The notes under the pieces: model-generated | Seen by the model: only the letters and a program-made list of their open reading frames with translations | What the model was told of the DNA's origin: nothing | The model's database searches: none | Position numbers and translations under genes: made by a program | Shown: positions 47,096 to 56,137 of the stretch, one piece after another | How positions within the stretch are numbered: the first letter of the stretch is position 1 | Layout of the letters: each line of letters opens with the position of its first letter | Origin: Tsukamurella ocularis | GTDB taxonomy: Bacteria; Actinomycetota; Actinomycetes; Mycobacteriales; Mycobacteriaceae | NCBI RefSeq assembly: GCF_024807615.1 | Contig: NZ_JANUCJ010000002.1 | Location: 1 to 64,000, forward strand | DNA: 64,000 nt | Direction: 5' to 3'

Positions 47096-48199
47096 TCAGC
47101 GGCGGTTCACGGCATCCGCGAGGGAGATGACGGCGGCGTTGGAAGCGGGCGCCAGGGGCTCGACGGTGCCGAACTCGACCGACGGGGTCTTCGCCGGCGC
47201 GGGCTCGCCGACGACCCGGAATCCGGCCTCGGCCAGCGGCTTCGCGTTGCCGCCCTGGGTGAGGAAGGAGACGAAGTCGGCGGCCGCGCGATCGTGGGCG
47301 TCGGTCGTGTCCTCGCGGTCGAGAACCGCCGCGGGGTACGTCGCCGAGGCGGTCGGCCCCGACGGGTACACCGCGACCGGGGCGGCGTTGCCGCGACCCC
47401 GTGCGAAGGCAGCGAGCTGCTGCTCGGTCACGGGCACAGCGCGCACCGAGTCGCCGGGCTTGGTCAGCGCGTCGAGGGCGGCACCCGCGGTGGTGGACTT
47501 CGGGGCGTCCTTCGCCCACCGCGACAGCGAGCCCGTGACCACGGGGCTCTGGGCGGCCTCGTCGGACAGGGCGGCGCCCGCGGTGCGGGCGACCGCAGCG
47601 GCCATGGACTGCGCCGCGAGATACGTACCGTCGGCCTCGGCTCCCGTCGGCAGCGCGATCCGGAGCTGTTCCTGGCGCGCGGAGAGATCGAGCCAGCGGA
47701 CACCGTCGAAGGTCGAACGCGCCGACCTGCGCACGGCCAGCACCACCGGCGACGAGGCGATCGACGTCGGCTGTCCGGATACCTCCGCCGGCTTGGCGGC
47801 CGCGAGCCGCGCCGTCCACTGCGTGCTCTCCGGAATCCACAGCGACGGCGCCGCGCCGAGCTTCGGGTCCCACGTTCCGATCAATGCCTCCAGTGCGACG
47901 GGGGAGTCGATCCCCGACACCTCGATCTTCGGGCAGTAGTCCGCCGACACGGTGCCGCTCGCGTTGAAGCTCTCCGCGACCCGACGCAGCGGGCCGACCA
48001 GGGCGGGAGCGGCTGCCACCTGCACCGTGAGGTCGCCGCGCACGCACGAGGCCGCCGCATCGCGGCCCTCCTGCTCGGAGCGCCCCGACAGCCAGACCAT
48101 GGCGGCCGCGACGGCGGCGATCACGACGACGACGACCACCGCAGCGATCAGCCAGCGCGCGACGCCACGGGAACCGGTTCCAGAACGATGTGATCCCAT
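47096..48199 (-). CDS. Anchored substrate-binding-like protein, Rv1836c homologue without VWA domain
   Basis: A membrane helix (about residues 15–38) is followed by an extracellular solute-binding-like domain. Segments such as SCVRGDLTVQVAAAPALVG, LGAAPSLWIPESTQW and TSIASSPVVLAVRR line up with M. tuberculosis Rv1836c. That protein continues with a von Willebrand factor A domain; here the frame stops at SLADAVNRR, just before it would start. The ATG at 48199 was chosen over a TTG nine bases earlier. It lies in a minus-strand series with glcB, as in M. tuberculosis. Confidence 0.75.
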   Translation of the reverse strand: MGSHRSGTGSRGVARWLIAAVVVVVVIAAVAAAMVWLSGRSEQEGRDAAASCVRGDLTVQVAAAPALVGPLRRVAESFNASGTVSADYCPKIEVSGIDSPVALEALIGTWDPKLGAAPSLWIPESTQWTARLAAAKPAEVSGQPTSIASSPVVLAVRRSARSTFDGVRWLDLSARQEQLRIALPTGAEADGTYLAAQSMAAAVARTAGAALSDEAAQSPVVTGSLSRWAKDAPKSTTAGAALDALTKPGDSVRAVPVTEQQLAAFARGRGNAAPVAVYPSGPTASATYPAAVLDREDTTDAHDRAAADFVSFLTQGGNAKPLAEAGFRVVGEPAPAKTPSVEFGTVEPLAPASNAAVISLADAVNRR

Positions 48200-48209
48200 C
48201 GAGAGCAAC

Positions 48210-49013
48210 CTACCCGAAGAGCCCGCGCGGAGGCATAGGAGACTCCTGTGCGTTCGCGCTGGTGAAAGGCTTCGCCCCGGCGACGAAGCGGGTCACCTCG
48301 GCCCCCGCCAGCAGCGTTCCCGGGAACGGGTCGCCGGCCAGGCGGCGGCCCAGCCCGCGTTCCAGCAGATCTGGCACGGCGCCCGCCACCAGCACCAGGT
48401 TCCCGAATCGGCGGCCCTTCAGCACCGCCGGCTCGGCCGCGATCGCCACGTCGCCGAAGACCCGCGCGACTGTCGCCGTCACGGACCTGGCGAAGGCGAG
48501 CGGCGCACCGTCGGCGATGTTGAGCGCGACCACCGCGCCGGGGCCGAGCAGGGGGACGAGCGATGCGAAGAACTCGCGCGTGGTGAGCGACGCCGGGGTG
48601 CGGGCCCCGGCGAAGACGTCCAGGACAAGCAGGTCGACGGTGCCGAGCATGCCCGGGGGCAGAGCGGTGGCGGCGACCGCGGCGTCGGCGCAGCGGATCT
48701 TGATCTGCTCGCGCTTGGGCAGCGGCGCGGCGGCGCGCACCGCGTCGATCAGCGCGCGATCGTTCTCCAGCACCTGCTGGCGCGAGCCGGGACGGGTGGC
48801 GGCGACGTAGCGAGGCAACGTGAAGCCGCCGCCTCCCAGGTGGACGGCGGTGACGGCCTCACCCGCCGGACGCACCAGGTCCACGACGTGCCCGATGCGC
48901 CGGACGTACTCGAAGACGAGGTTCGTCGGGTCACCGGTGTCGACGTAGCTCTGGGGCGTCCCGTCGAGGAGCACCGTGAACGCACCGGGCCGGTCGCGAT
49001 CGGCGTCGATCAC
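48210..49013 (-). CDS. Spermidine-synthase-like methyltransferase-fold protein
   Basis: The Rossmann-type fold carries AVHLGGGGFTLPRYVAATRPGS, an acidic ribose-binding pair, ADAAV, and DLLVLDVFAGARTPASLTTREFF, which align with the spermidine synthase family (SpeE-like). The usual aminopropyl-acceptor DAYxP site reads DVFAG, so true polyamine synthesis is doubtful. Many actinobacterial members are uncharacterised. The GTG start is the first in frame after the glcB stop, and the next gene starts 10 bases downstream. Confidence 0.8.
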   Translation of the reverse strand: MIDADRDRPGAFTVLLDGTPQSYVDTGDPTNLVFEYVRRIGHVVDLVRPAGEAVTAVHLGGGGFTLPRYVAATRPGSRQQVLENDRALIDAVRAAAPLPKREQIKIRCADAAVAATALPPGMLGTVDLLVLDVFAGARTPASLTTREFFASLVPLLGPGAVVALNIADGAPLAFARSVTATVARVFGDVAIAAEPAVLKGRRFGNLVLVAGAVPDLLERGLGRRLAGDPFPGTLLAGAEVTRFVAGAKPFTSANAQESPMPPRGLFG

Positions 49014-49057
49014 GACCGGCCCGGAATCCGACGCAGTGTCGGTCTCGGCTGCGCTGC

Positions 49058-51247
49058 TCAGCTGTTCGCGGCCTTGAACTCGCGACGGCGCGCATGCAGG
49101 ATCGGCTCGGTGTAGCCGTTCGGCTGCGTGCCACCGAGCAGGATCAGGTCCTTGGCGGCCTGGAAGGCGATGTTGGTGTCGAAGTCCGGCGCCAGCGGGC
49201 GGTAGTCCGGGTCACCGGCGTTCTGCTGGTCAACGACCGGCGCCATGCGCTGGAGCGCCTCGATGACCTCGTCCTCGGTGACGACGCCGTGGCGCAGCCA
49301 GTTCGCGAGCAGCTGCGAGGAGATGCGCAGGGTGGCGCGGTCCTCCATGAGGGCGACGTCGTGGATGTCCGGCACCTTCGAGCAGCCGACGCCCGAGTCG
49401 ACCCAGCGGACGACGTAGCCGAGGATCGACTGGGCGCTCTCGTCGAGCTCCTCGCGCTTCTCCTCCTCCGACCAGTTCGCGTTCGGCGCGAGCGGGATGG
49501 TGAGGATGTCGTCGACCGACGCGGGATCGCGCTTGGCGATCTCGTTCTGCACCTCGAAGACGTCCACCAGGTGGTAGTGCAGGGCGTGCAGGGTCGCGGC
49601 GGTGGGCGAGGGCACCCACGCGGTGGTCGCGCCGGCCTTGGGCTGGGCGATCTTCTGCTCGAGCATCGCGGCCATCAGGTCGGGCATGGCCCACATGCCC
49701 TTGCCGACCTGCGCCTTGTGCTGCAGGCCCGCATGCAGGCCGATGTCGACGTTGCTGTCCTCGTACGCGGGGTACCAGGTCTGTCCCTTGAGCTGGCCCT
49801 TGCGGACGATCGGACCCGCGACCATCGAGGTGTGGATCTCGTCGCCGGTGCGGTCCAGGAAGCCGGTGTTGATGAACACCACGCGATCGTTCGCGGCGGC
49901 GATCGAGGCCTTGAGGTTCACCGACGTGCGGCGCTCCTCGTCCATGATGCCGACCTTGAGCGTCAGCGCGGGCAGGCCCAGCAGCTGCTCGACGCGGGCG
50001 AAGATCTCCGCGGCGAAGGCCACCTCCTCGGGGCCGTGCATCTTGGGCTTGACGATGTACACCGAGCCACTGCGCGAGTTGCGGATGTCGCCCGACAGGC
50101 CGTGGATCGCGATGAGCGAGGTGACGATGCCGTCGAGGATGCCCTCGCCGATCTCCTCGCCGTTCAGCAGGATCGCGTCGGTGGTCATGAGGTGGCCCAC
50201 GTTGCGGACGAACAGCAGCGAGCGGCCGTGCAGCACCAGCTCGGAGCCGTCGACGGCGGTGTAGACGCGGTCCGGGTTCAACGTGCGAGTGAAGGTCTTG
50301 CCGCCCTTGCTGACCTCCTCCGCGAGGTCACCCTTGTTCAGGCCCAGCCAGTTGCGGTAGCCCACGACCTTGTCGTCGGCGTCGACGGCCGCGACCGAGT
50401 CCTCGAAGTCCATGATCGTGGTGACCGCGGACTCGACGAGCACGTCCTTGACGCCGGCGCGGTCGGTCGAGCCGATCGGGGAGGTGGCGTCGATCTGGAT
50501 CTCCAGGTGGAGGCCGTTGTGGCGCAGCAGGATGCCCGATGGGGCGCCCTTCTCGCCGGAGTACCCGACGAACGCCGCCGGGTCCGCCAGGCAGACCGAG
50601 GCGTCCTCGCTGGAGCCCGACGCACCCTTGACGGTGGCCAGCAGCTCGGTGCCGTTGATCCGGTACTCGACGACGTCGGCGTGCGAGCCGGACTCGAGCG
50701 GCACTGCCTTGTCGAGGAAGTCCTTGGCGAAGGCGATCACCTTGTCGCCACGGACCTTGTTGTAGCCCTTCCCCTTCTCCGCGCCGTCGGCCTCGGAGAT
50801 GGCGTCGGTGCCGTAGAGGGCGTCGTACAGCGAGCCCCAACGAGCGTTCGCGGCGTTGATCGCGAAGCGGGCGTTGAGGATCGGCACCACCAGCTGCGGG
50901 CCGGCGGTCGAGGTGATCTCGGTGTCCACGCCTCCGGTGGTGATCTCGCGGTCCTCGGGGACCGGCACCAGGTAGCCGATATCGGTGAGGAACTGCTTGT
51001 ACGCGGGGAAGTCGGTGATCTCACCGGGCGCGGCGGCGTGGTACTCATCGATCTTCGCCTGCAGCTCGTCGCGGGTGGACAGCAGCGCCCGGTTCTTCGG
51101 GACCAGATCTCCGATCAGTTGCGCGGCGCCCGCCCAGAAGGCGGTCTGGTCTACACCGGTGCCCGGAAGTGCCTCGTTATTGATGAAGTCGTAGAGGACC
51201 GTTGCGACCTCGAGGCCGGCGACGGATGTCCGGGCGGTGTCAACCAT
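49058..51247 (-). CDS. glcB: Malate synthase G
   Basis: Condenses glyoxylate and acetyl-CoA to malate in the glyoxylate bypass. The 729-residue length and TIM-barrel motifs fit isoform G. They include the glyoxylate-binding [14 protein letters not shown], the metal-binding [14 protein letters not shown] and [13 protein letters not shown] stretches, the [15 protein letters not shown] segment, and [23 protein letters not shown] near the catalytic Asp. The ATG at 51247 was preferred over a TTG four codons earlier because AAGGGG lies upstream and the protein then begins [14 protein letters not shown]. It faces the conserved Rv1837c position. Confidence 0.96.
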   Translation of the reverse strand: MVDTARTSVAGLEVATVLYDFINNEALPGTGVDQTAFWAGAAQLIGDLVPKNRALLSTRDELQAKIDEYHAAAPGEITDFPAYKQFLTDIGYLVPVPEDREITTGGVDTEITSTAGPQLVVPILNARFAINAANARWGSLYDALYGTDAISEADGAEKGKGYNKVRGDKVIAFAKDFLDKAVPLESGSHADVVEYRINGTELLATVKGASGSSEDASVCLADPAAFVGYSGEKGAPSGILLRHNGLHLEIQIDATSPIGSTDRAGVKDVLVESAVTTIMDFEDSVAAVDADDKVVGYRNWLGLNKGDLAEEVSKGGKTFTRTLNPDRVYTAVDGSELVLHGRSLLFVRNVGHLMTTDAILLNGEEIGEGILDGIVTSLIAIHGLSGDIRNSRSGSVYIVKPKMHGPEEVAFAAEIFARVEQLLGLPALTLKVGIMDEERRTSVNLKASIAAANDRVVFINTGFLDRTGDEIHTSMVAGPIVRKGQLKGQTWYPAYEDSNVDIGLHAGLQHKAQVGKGMWAMPDLMAAMLEQKIAQPKAGATTAWVPSPTAATLHALHYHLVDVFEVQNEIAKRDPASVDDILTIPLAPNANWSEEEKREELDESAQSILGYVVRWVDSGVGCSKVPDIHDVALMEDRATLRISSQLLANWLRHGVVTEDEVIEALQRMAPVVDQQNAGDPDYRPLAPDFDTNIAFQAAKDLILLGGTQPNGYTEPILHARRREFKAANS

Positions 51248-51288
51248 GAAGTACTTCAACCCCTTCGTAGCACGTGACTAGGTACGGA

Positions 51289-53013
51289 TCAGGTTACTCC
51301 GCGCGTGATCGCCGCCGACGTCGGGACCACCTGGCCGAAGTCCAGTTTCACGAGCTGGTCGGCGCGGTCGAAGTACCGGTCGTCGTGGGTGATCACCACC
51401 ACCGTCTTCCCGCGCGCCTTGAGGTCGGCGACGATCCGGTCGTAGAAGACGGCGCGGAAGCGGGGGTCCTGATCGGCGGCCCACTCGTCGAACAGGTACA
51501 CGGGCCGGTCCTCGAGCAGCGCGGTCAGCAGCGCGAGCCGCTTGCGCTGCCCCGTCGAGAGGGCGAGCGTCGAGAGCTTCCCGTCCTGCACCGTGACCGC
51601 GTGCGCCAGCTCCAGGTCGTGCAGCAGCCCGCGCACCCGGTCGTCCAGGTCGTCGGCCGACAGGCCCAGATAGTCGTCGAACAGGTGGAAGTCCGAGAAG
51701 ACCGCCGTGGTGTGCTGTCGGAACCACTCCAGGTTCTGCGGGCCGATCGGCTCGCCGCCGGCGCGGATCTCGCCGATCCGCGGCGCGTACAGCCCGCAGA
51801 TGAGCTTCGCCAGCGTCGACTTGCCGCTGCCGTTGCCGCCGACCACGAAGGTCACCTCGCCCGGGCGGAGTGTCAGGTCGACGGGACCGAGGCGGAAGCC
51901 GTGCGGCACGCCCGGTGGCGGACCCTGGGGAGGGTGCGGCGGCGGGCCGCCGGGACCGCCGCGCGGCGGGTGCCCGGGTCCGTGCGGGCCGGGAGGGGAT
52001 TCGGGGAGGTACTCGTAGCCGACGCCCCGCAGTTCGACGGTGCCGTCGCCGACGGGCCGCCCGTCGTAGGGGAGCACCGACTCGTCGCGCGGGGTTTCCA
52101 GCGAGAGGTCGAGGCCGCGGATCTTCGCCAGCGCGACATCGCCGCGCAGCAGGTCGGGGATGCGGTGCATCAGGCTCTGCATGGGCATCGACAGGAAGGT
52201 AGTGACCAGCACGTAGCCGATCATCGTCTCCCGCGGCAACTCCATCGCCCGGGCGAGGACGAACAGGATGACCACCATGGTGCCCAGCTGCAGCACCTGG
52301 CCCAGGGCTTGGCCGCCGGCGAACCGCGTGCCCGCGGCGACGTGCTGACCGCGCAGGTCCTCGGCCGTGCCCAACAGCTTGCGATCCAGGAAGTCGGTGC
52401 GCCGCGCGCGGTGCAGCTTCAGCTCCTTGACGCCGTGCGTGACCTCCTGGAAGGAGCCGATGAGGGCGTCGTCGAGCTCGCGGGCCCGGCGGTAGGTCTC
52501 CCGGACCCGGCGCAGGACAGTCTCCACACAGGCGATGCCGATGAGCGTGCCCGCCACGGAGACCGCGAACAACGTGCCGGACACCGTCGCGAGATAGGCC
52601 AGGGCGCCGATGATCGTCGCCAAGTCGATGCACAGTCCGGGAATGCCGGAAACGGCCATCGACAGCGACCGGACGTCCTCGGTGAGGGTCGCCAGCAGCC
52701 GGTGATCGCCGAGCCGCTCGATGTGCTCGAGCGGCGCGGCCAGCACCCGCTGGGAGAGCCGCGCCCGCAGCCGGTACACGGCGGCCTGCGCGAGGTGCAG
52801 CAGGATCAGCTGTGAGGTGACGCCCGCGATGACCACGACGACCGCGGTCAACACGAATTGGGTGACCGTCACCGTCGGCATCGGGCCCGGAGCCACCAGG
52901 CCGTTGATGAGCGTCAGGAGGTAGGCGTTCGCGCCGCCCGCGACCAGGCCCGCGATGACCGCCGCAGCGATCGCCGCGGGCGAGATCGAGAGCAGGAACT
53001 TGAAGAGCTTCAT
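51289..53013 (-). CDS. Cyclic-peptide-type ABC exporter (fused TMD–NBD)
   Basis: Six membrane helices (residues 1–310) are fused to an ATPase with Walker A GGNGSGKST (K398) and Walker B VYLFDEWAADQDP. The signature is replaced by LSTGQRKRLALLTALLE. That STGQRKR and DEWAADQDP pairing marks the PvdE/SyrD branch, which exports cyclic peptides, siderophore precursors or lipopeptides. A Pro/Gly/His-rich insertion of about 30 residues (near 345–375) sits at the start of the ATPase domain. It begins seven bases after the polyketide synthase stop, so it is the last gene of that operon and probably exports its product. Confidence 0.85.
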   Translation of the reverse strand: MKLFKFLLSISPAAIAAAVIAGLVAGGANAYLLTLINGLVAPGPMPTVTVTQFVLTAVVVVIAGVTSQLILLHLAQAAVYRLRARLSQRVLAAPLEHIERLGDHRLLATLTEDVRSLSMAVSGIPGLCIDLATIIGALAYLATVSGTLFAVSVAGTLIGIACVETVLRRVRETYRRARELDDALIGSFQEVTHGVKELKLHRARRTDFLDRKLLGTAEDLRGQHVAAGTRFAGGQALGQVLQLGTMVVILFVLARAMELPRETMIGYVLVTTFLSMPMQSLMHRIPDLLRGDVALAKIRGLDLSLETPRDESVLPYDGRPVGDGTVELRGVGYEYLPESPPGPHGPGHPPRGGPGGPPPHPPQGPPPGVPHGFRLGPVDLTLRPGEVTFVVGGNGSGKSTLAKLICGLYAPRIGEIRAGGEPIGPQNLEWFRQHTTAVFSDFHLFDDYLGLSADDLDDRVRGLLHDLELAHAVTVQDGKLSTLALSTGQRKRLALLTALLEDRPVYLFDEWAADQDPRFRAVFYDRIVADLKARGKTVVVITHDDRYFDRADQLVKLDFGQVVPTSAAITRGVT

Positions 53014-53020
53014 GGCGCGC

Positions 53021-54238
53021 TCATTCGCCGGCGGTCACGACGTCGAACAGGAAACCCTCCACGGTCACGCCGGGTGCGAAGGAGAAGGCCATGCCGGTCG
53101 ACGGTGCCCCGTCGGGCCCGGCACCGTCGGAGACCTGCACCAGGAGGCGTTCAAGGACGAACAGCAGCGAGACGCTGAGCATGTTGCCGTGCTCGGCGAG
53201 CACGTCCCAGCTCGTGCGCGACGCCTCGCCGGGCAGGCCCAGCGCCGCGGATGCGGACTCGATGATCTTCGGCCCGCCGGGGTGGATCGCCCAGTGCGCG
53301 ATGGCCTCCCGGCCCAGTCCGTTGCGGTCCAGCACCTCGTCGACTACCGGCGCGACGCCGTTCACGATGTACTGCGGCAGGGCCTCGGCCAGTTCGCACG
53401 TGATGCCGTTGGCGTTGACCCCGAGCACGATCCCGTCCTCGGCACCGTCGAGCAGGTGGGTGAAGGTGTCGCGCACGACGATCCGGCCGCCGGGGAGCGG
53501 GTGTCCGACCTCGCTGGCGCCGATGACGGCGGCGCCGCAACCGTCGGCGAAGAGGCTGGAGATCACCACGTCGTTCGGGTCACCCGAGAAGACGGCGTTC
53601 ACCGAGCTCAGCTCCAGGCAGATCATCAGCGACTTGCGGTCCGGGTGGGCACGCACGTAGTCGGTGGAGACACGCAGCGCGTTCATCGCTGCGGCGCAGC
53701 CCATGAAGTTGATGACCACGCGGCTGGTCTGCGGCGCGAGGCCGAGCGCGCGGATCACCGCGACGTCGACGCCGGGGGCGAGGAAGCCGGTGCTGGTGAC
53801 GAAGACCAACTGGCCGACGTCCTCGGGGGAGACCTCGTTCTCGGTACCGACGCGTAGGGCGCGGCGGGCGGTCTCGATCGCCAGCGGCGCGGCGTGCTCG
53901 TAGAACAAGTCCATGCGCTCGCGGATGGTGTCCGGGCGGGTGCTGAACTCCGCGAACTCCGGCGTGAGCGGGTCGATGGCGAGGTGCCGCTCGGCGACCT
54001 TCGTCTTGGCGTAGACGCGTCGGATCCGCTCGGCCTGCTTCGGGTCGTCGACCCGCGCGGCCACCCGGTCTGCGGACTCGGCCTGACCGTAGGTCTGCGC
54101 GGGCGAGCCGGTCGCGAGCGACTCGATCACCGCGACCGAGGTCGGCGGCGCGGGCGGGGCGCCCAGCCAGGTGCCGGGTGCGGGAAGCAGGGGGGCTGCG
54201 CCGTCGAGGGCAGGGGCGCCCTGGGGGGTGGCGTTCAT
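53021..54238 (-). CDS. Type III polyketide synthase
   Basis: A homodimeric chalcone-synthase-like enzyme that extends an acyl-CoA with malonyl-CoA units and cyclises it. The triad is C181 (INFMGCAAAMNALR), H319 (HWAIHPGGPKIIES) and N352 (EHGNMLS). The length of 405 residues is normal. The first 30 residues are Pro/Ala-rich. ATG 54238 was chosen because the AAGGAG overlapping the upstream TAA is six bases before it; the ATG at 54244 touches the site. The starter is unknown: the linked desaturase suggests an unsaturated fatty acyl chain, giving an alkyl-resorcinol or alkyl-pyrone. Confidence 0.9.
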   Translation of the reverse strand: MNATPQGAPALDGAAPLLPAPGTWLGAPPAPPTSVAVIESLATGSPAQTYGQAESADRVAARVDDPKQAERIRRVYAKTKVAERHLAIDPLTPEFAEFSTRPDTIRERMDLFYEHAAPLAIETARRALRVGTENEVSPEDVGQLVFVTSTGFLAPGVDVAVIRALGLAPQTSRVVINFMGCAAAMNALRVSTDYVRAHPDRKSLMICLELSSVNAVFSGDPNDVVISSLFADGCGAAVIGASEVGHPLPGGRIVVRDTFTHLLDGAEDGIVLGVNANGITCELAEALPQYIVNGVAPVVDEVLDRNGLGREAIAHWAIHPGGPKIIESASAALGLPGEASRTSWDVLAEHGNMLSVSLLFVLERLLVQVSDGAGPDGAPSTGMAFSFAPGVTVEGFLFDVVTAGE

Positions 54239-54244
54239 GGTCAT

Positions 54245-54250
54245 CTCCTT
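54245..54250 (-). promoter_or_regulatory. Ribosome site overlapping the desaturase stop
   Basis: AAGGAG on the minus strand begins inside the TAA stop of the desaturase gene and lies six bases before the polyketide synthase ATG at 54238. This decides the start and ties translation of the two genes together. Confidence 0.6.
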
Positions 54251-55895
54251 AAACCGTGCCGATGCCGGTGAAGCCCGCGACGACGTACGAACCGGACGTC
54301 TTGAGGGCCGCCGGCGAGAAGTGCTCGCGGAAGAAGCCGTGGCCCTGCTCCTGCGCGGGCCGGGCCTTACTGCCGAGGAAGGTGCTGACCTGGTCGGGCA
54401 GGCGATCGAAGAAGAAGCTGCGCCGGGGCAGCCACTCGACGCCGAACTTGGCGGCCTCCTCGGCCATCAGCTCCTCGGTGGCGATGTTGGCGAAGCCGCT
54501 GCGCTGGTAGGGCAGGACGTGGTGCACGCGGTGGCTCGACAGGCCGGCCGAGAGGAAGCAGTCGACGTACCGGTTGCCCGAGATCCACAGGTCGTAGGCC
54601 TGGTTGAGCTGGTTGACAGCCCAGTCCTCGGTCTCGACCTCGGGCAGGTCGTCGACATCGGTCTCGAAGTCGTGGCTCGCGACCACCAGGAAGGTACTCA
54701 CCCACAGCACGGCGACGAACTGCGCGACCCAGGCCCACACGTCGCCGAGGAACAGGAACAGGAGGAACTCGCCGATGAGCAGCGCGCGCATCGCGAAAGC
54801 GCCGATGAAGTGGGGGAGCGCGCCACGCAGCGAGCCGTACATGTCGGCGACGCCCACCTGGCGGGTGAGCTTGACGATCTCGAACAGCCGCATCGTCATG
54901 CCCGTCGCGGTGTGCCCGAACTTGTGCAGTGTGTGGATCGGGATCCGGTACCAGCGCGGGATGTCCATCATCATGGTGAAGACGTTCTTCTTGATGTCCA
55001 CCTCGCTCTGCGTGTGCGGGTGGTGCAGCAGTGCGTGGCCGTCGGCCGTCACGAAGGACAGCGCGACGTAGTTGATGTCGAAGGCGTTGACCAGCACCTT
55101 CGTCGCACCCTTCTGCTTGCGATGGATCGCGTAGTGGCCGAAACCCGCCAGCGAGCTGCGCAGGACGACCATGAGCAGCACGAACAGCCAGATCGGCATC
55201 CACGACGGGACGCTCAGGCGGGTGGCGATGACCGCGACGTAGGCGACGGCCAGTGCCGCCGCGACGACGTTGAACCAGCGGTCCATACGCTTCACGCGCG
55301 CCCTCATCGCCGGCTCGCGCAGCCGCGCCTTCACGGCGTGCAGCAGATCCGTCGGGTCGTCGAACCGATAGCGCGGGGTGTCGCGCCAACTGTCGAATCC
55401 ATCCTTGAAGAGGAAGGCGGGCGCATTGTTCTTGGGATGGACGTCTTCGACGCGGGCATCGCGATCGAGGGCGAACCGTTCCAGCATCTTTTCGACCTTT
55501 TCGGGATTCGCGTGATACGAACCGATGATCGACGTGATGTCACGATTCTTCGAGCGGCCGATGAAGAATTCCCCGCCCGGATGCTTGTTGATCCATTCCG
55601 AGAGATCGTAGGCACGGCCCTTATAGACCCACACGTTCGACAACTGCGGCCCCCCGCCGGGGCCGGGTTCCCGCCCCAGATCGCGGGGTCCGGGGTCGCC
55701 GCCCTCGGTATCGAAGTCGCGGCCGCGTGGGCCGGCAGGACGACGCCCGGGGTCGCGCTCATCGGAGCTGGAAGCACCGTCATGACCTGCGCCACCTCCG
55801 CGACCCGGGTCCGTGCCGCGCACGAGATCGCGGGGGCCAGGGTCAGCCGCACCGCGCTCCGACGGCACCGGTGGCGGGGTGGAATTGATCGACAC
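54249..55895 (-). CDS. Cytochrome-b5/fatty acid desaturase fusion
   Basis: A disordered Pro/Gly/Asp-rich tail (1–84) leads to a cytochrome-b5-like haem domain with H105 (KHPGGEF) and H128. The membrane desaturase part follows, with His boxes GHYAIH (H254, H258), HALLHHPH (287–294) and SSHRVHH (H455, H458, H459). The b5 fusion is the layout of front-end and sphingolipid desaturases, which take electrons through the attached haem. The substrate is probably an acyl lipid or acyl-CoA. The GTG start has AGGAGGAG eight bases upstream. It is the first gene of the three-gene operon. Confidence 0.88.
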   Translation of the reverse strand: MSINSTPPPVPSERGAADPGPRDLVRGTDPGRGGGAGHDGASSSDERDPGRRPAGPRGRDFDTEGGDPGPRDLGREPGPGGGPQLSNVWVYKGRAYDLSEWINKHPGGEFFIGRSKNRDITSIIGSYHANPEKVEKMLERFALDRDARVEDVHPKNNAPAFLFKDGFDSWRDTPRYRFDDPTDLLHAVKARLREPAMRARVKRMDRWFNVVAAALAVAYVAVIATRLSVPSWMPIWLFVLLMVVLRSSLAGFGHYAIHRKQKGATKVLVNAFDINYVALSFVTADGHALLHHPHTQSEVDIKKNVFTMMMDIPRWYRIPIHTLHKFGHTATGMTMRLFEIVKLTRQVGVADMYGSLRGALPHFIGAFAMRALLIGEFLLFLFLGDVWAWVAQFVAVLWVSTFLVVASHDFETDVDDLPEVETEDWAVNQLNQAYDLWISGNRYVDCFLSAGLSSHRVHHVLPYQRSGFANIATEELMAEEAAKFGVEWLPRRSFFFDRLPDQVSTFLGSKARPAQEQGHGFFREHFSPAALKTSGSYVVAGFTGIGTV

Positions 55896-55916
55896 TTCTG
55901 GCTCCTCCTGAACACT

Positions 55917-55928
55917 GCCGGATCCGGC
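55917..55928. promoter_or_regulatory. 12-bp perfect palindrome in the desaturase leader
   Basis: GCCGGATCCGGC is a perfect 12-base palindrome 22 bases before the desaturase start codon. It could be an operator or a small leader hairpin; nothing else in the 242-base divergent gap stands out as clearly. Confidence 0.35.
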
Positions 55929-56137
55929 GGTTGTGTAGACCTTCTCCGGTCACGCTAATCGATCACTGAAGGTGCGCTTGCCGCTACCGCCCAGTGTCTG
56001 ATTTGCCCGGAAGTGACGCCGGGGAATGCTTCGATCGACTCCGGAATTCATGCATACTTCATGGTGAGGGCGGGGCTTCCGCCCTTTTCATTCGGCCCCG
56101 GGCGGTTCCGCCCGGACAGATTCCAGGGGGGAACCCT

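Noticed and set aside
49094-51277. 727-codon plus-strand frame opposite malate synthase
   Set aside because: It is an antisense shadow with Val/Asp/Arg/Gly-rich noise; the minus-strand product is full-length malate synthase G.
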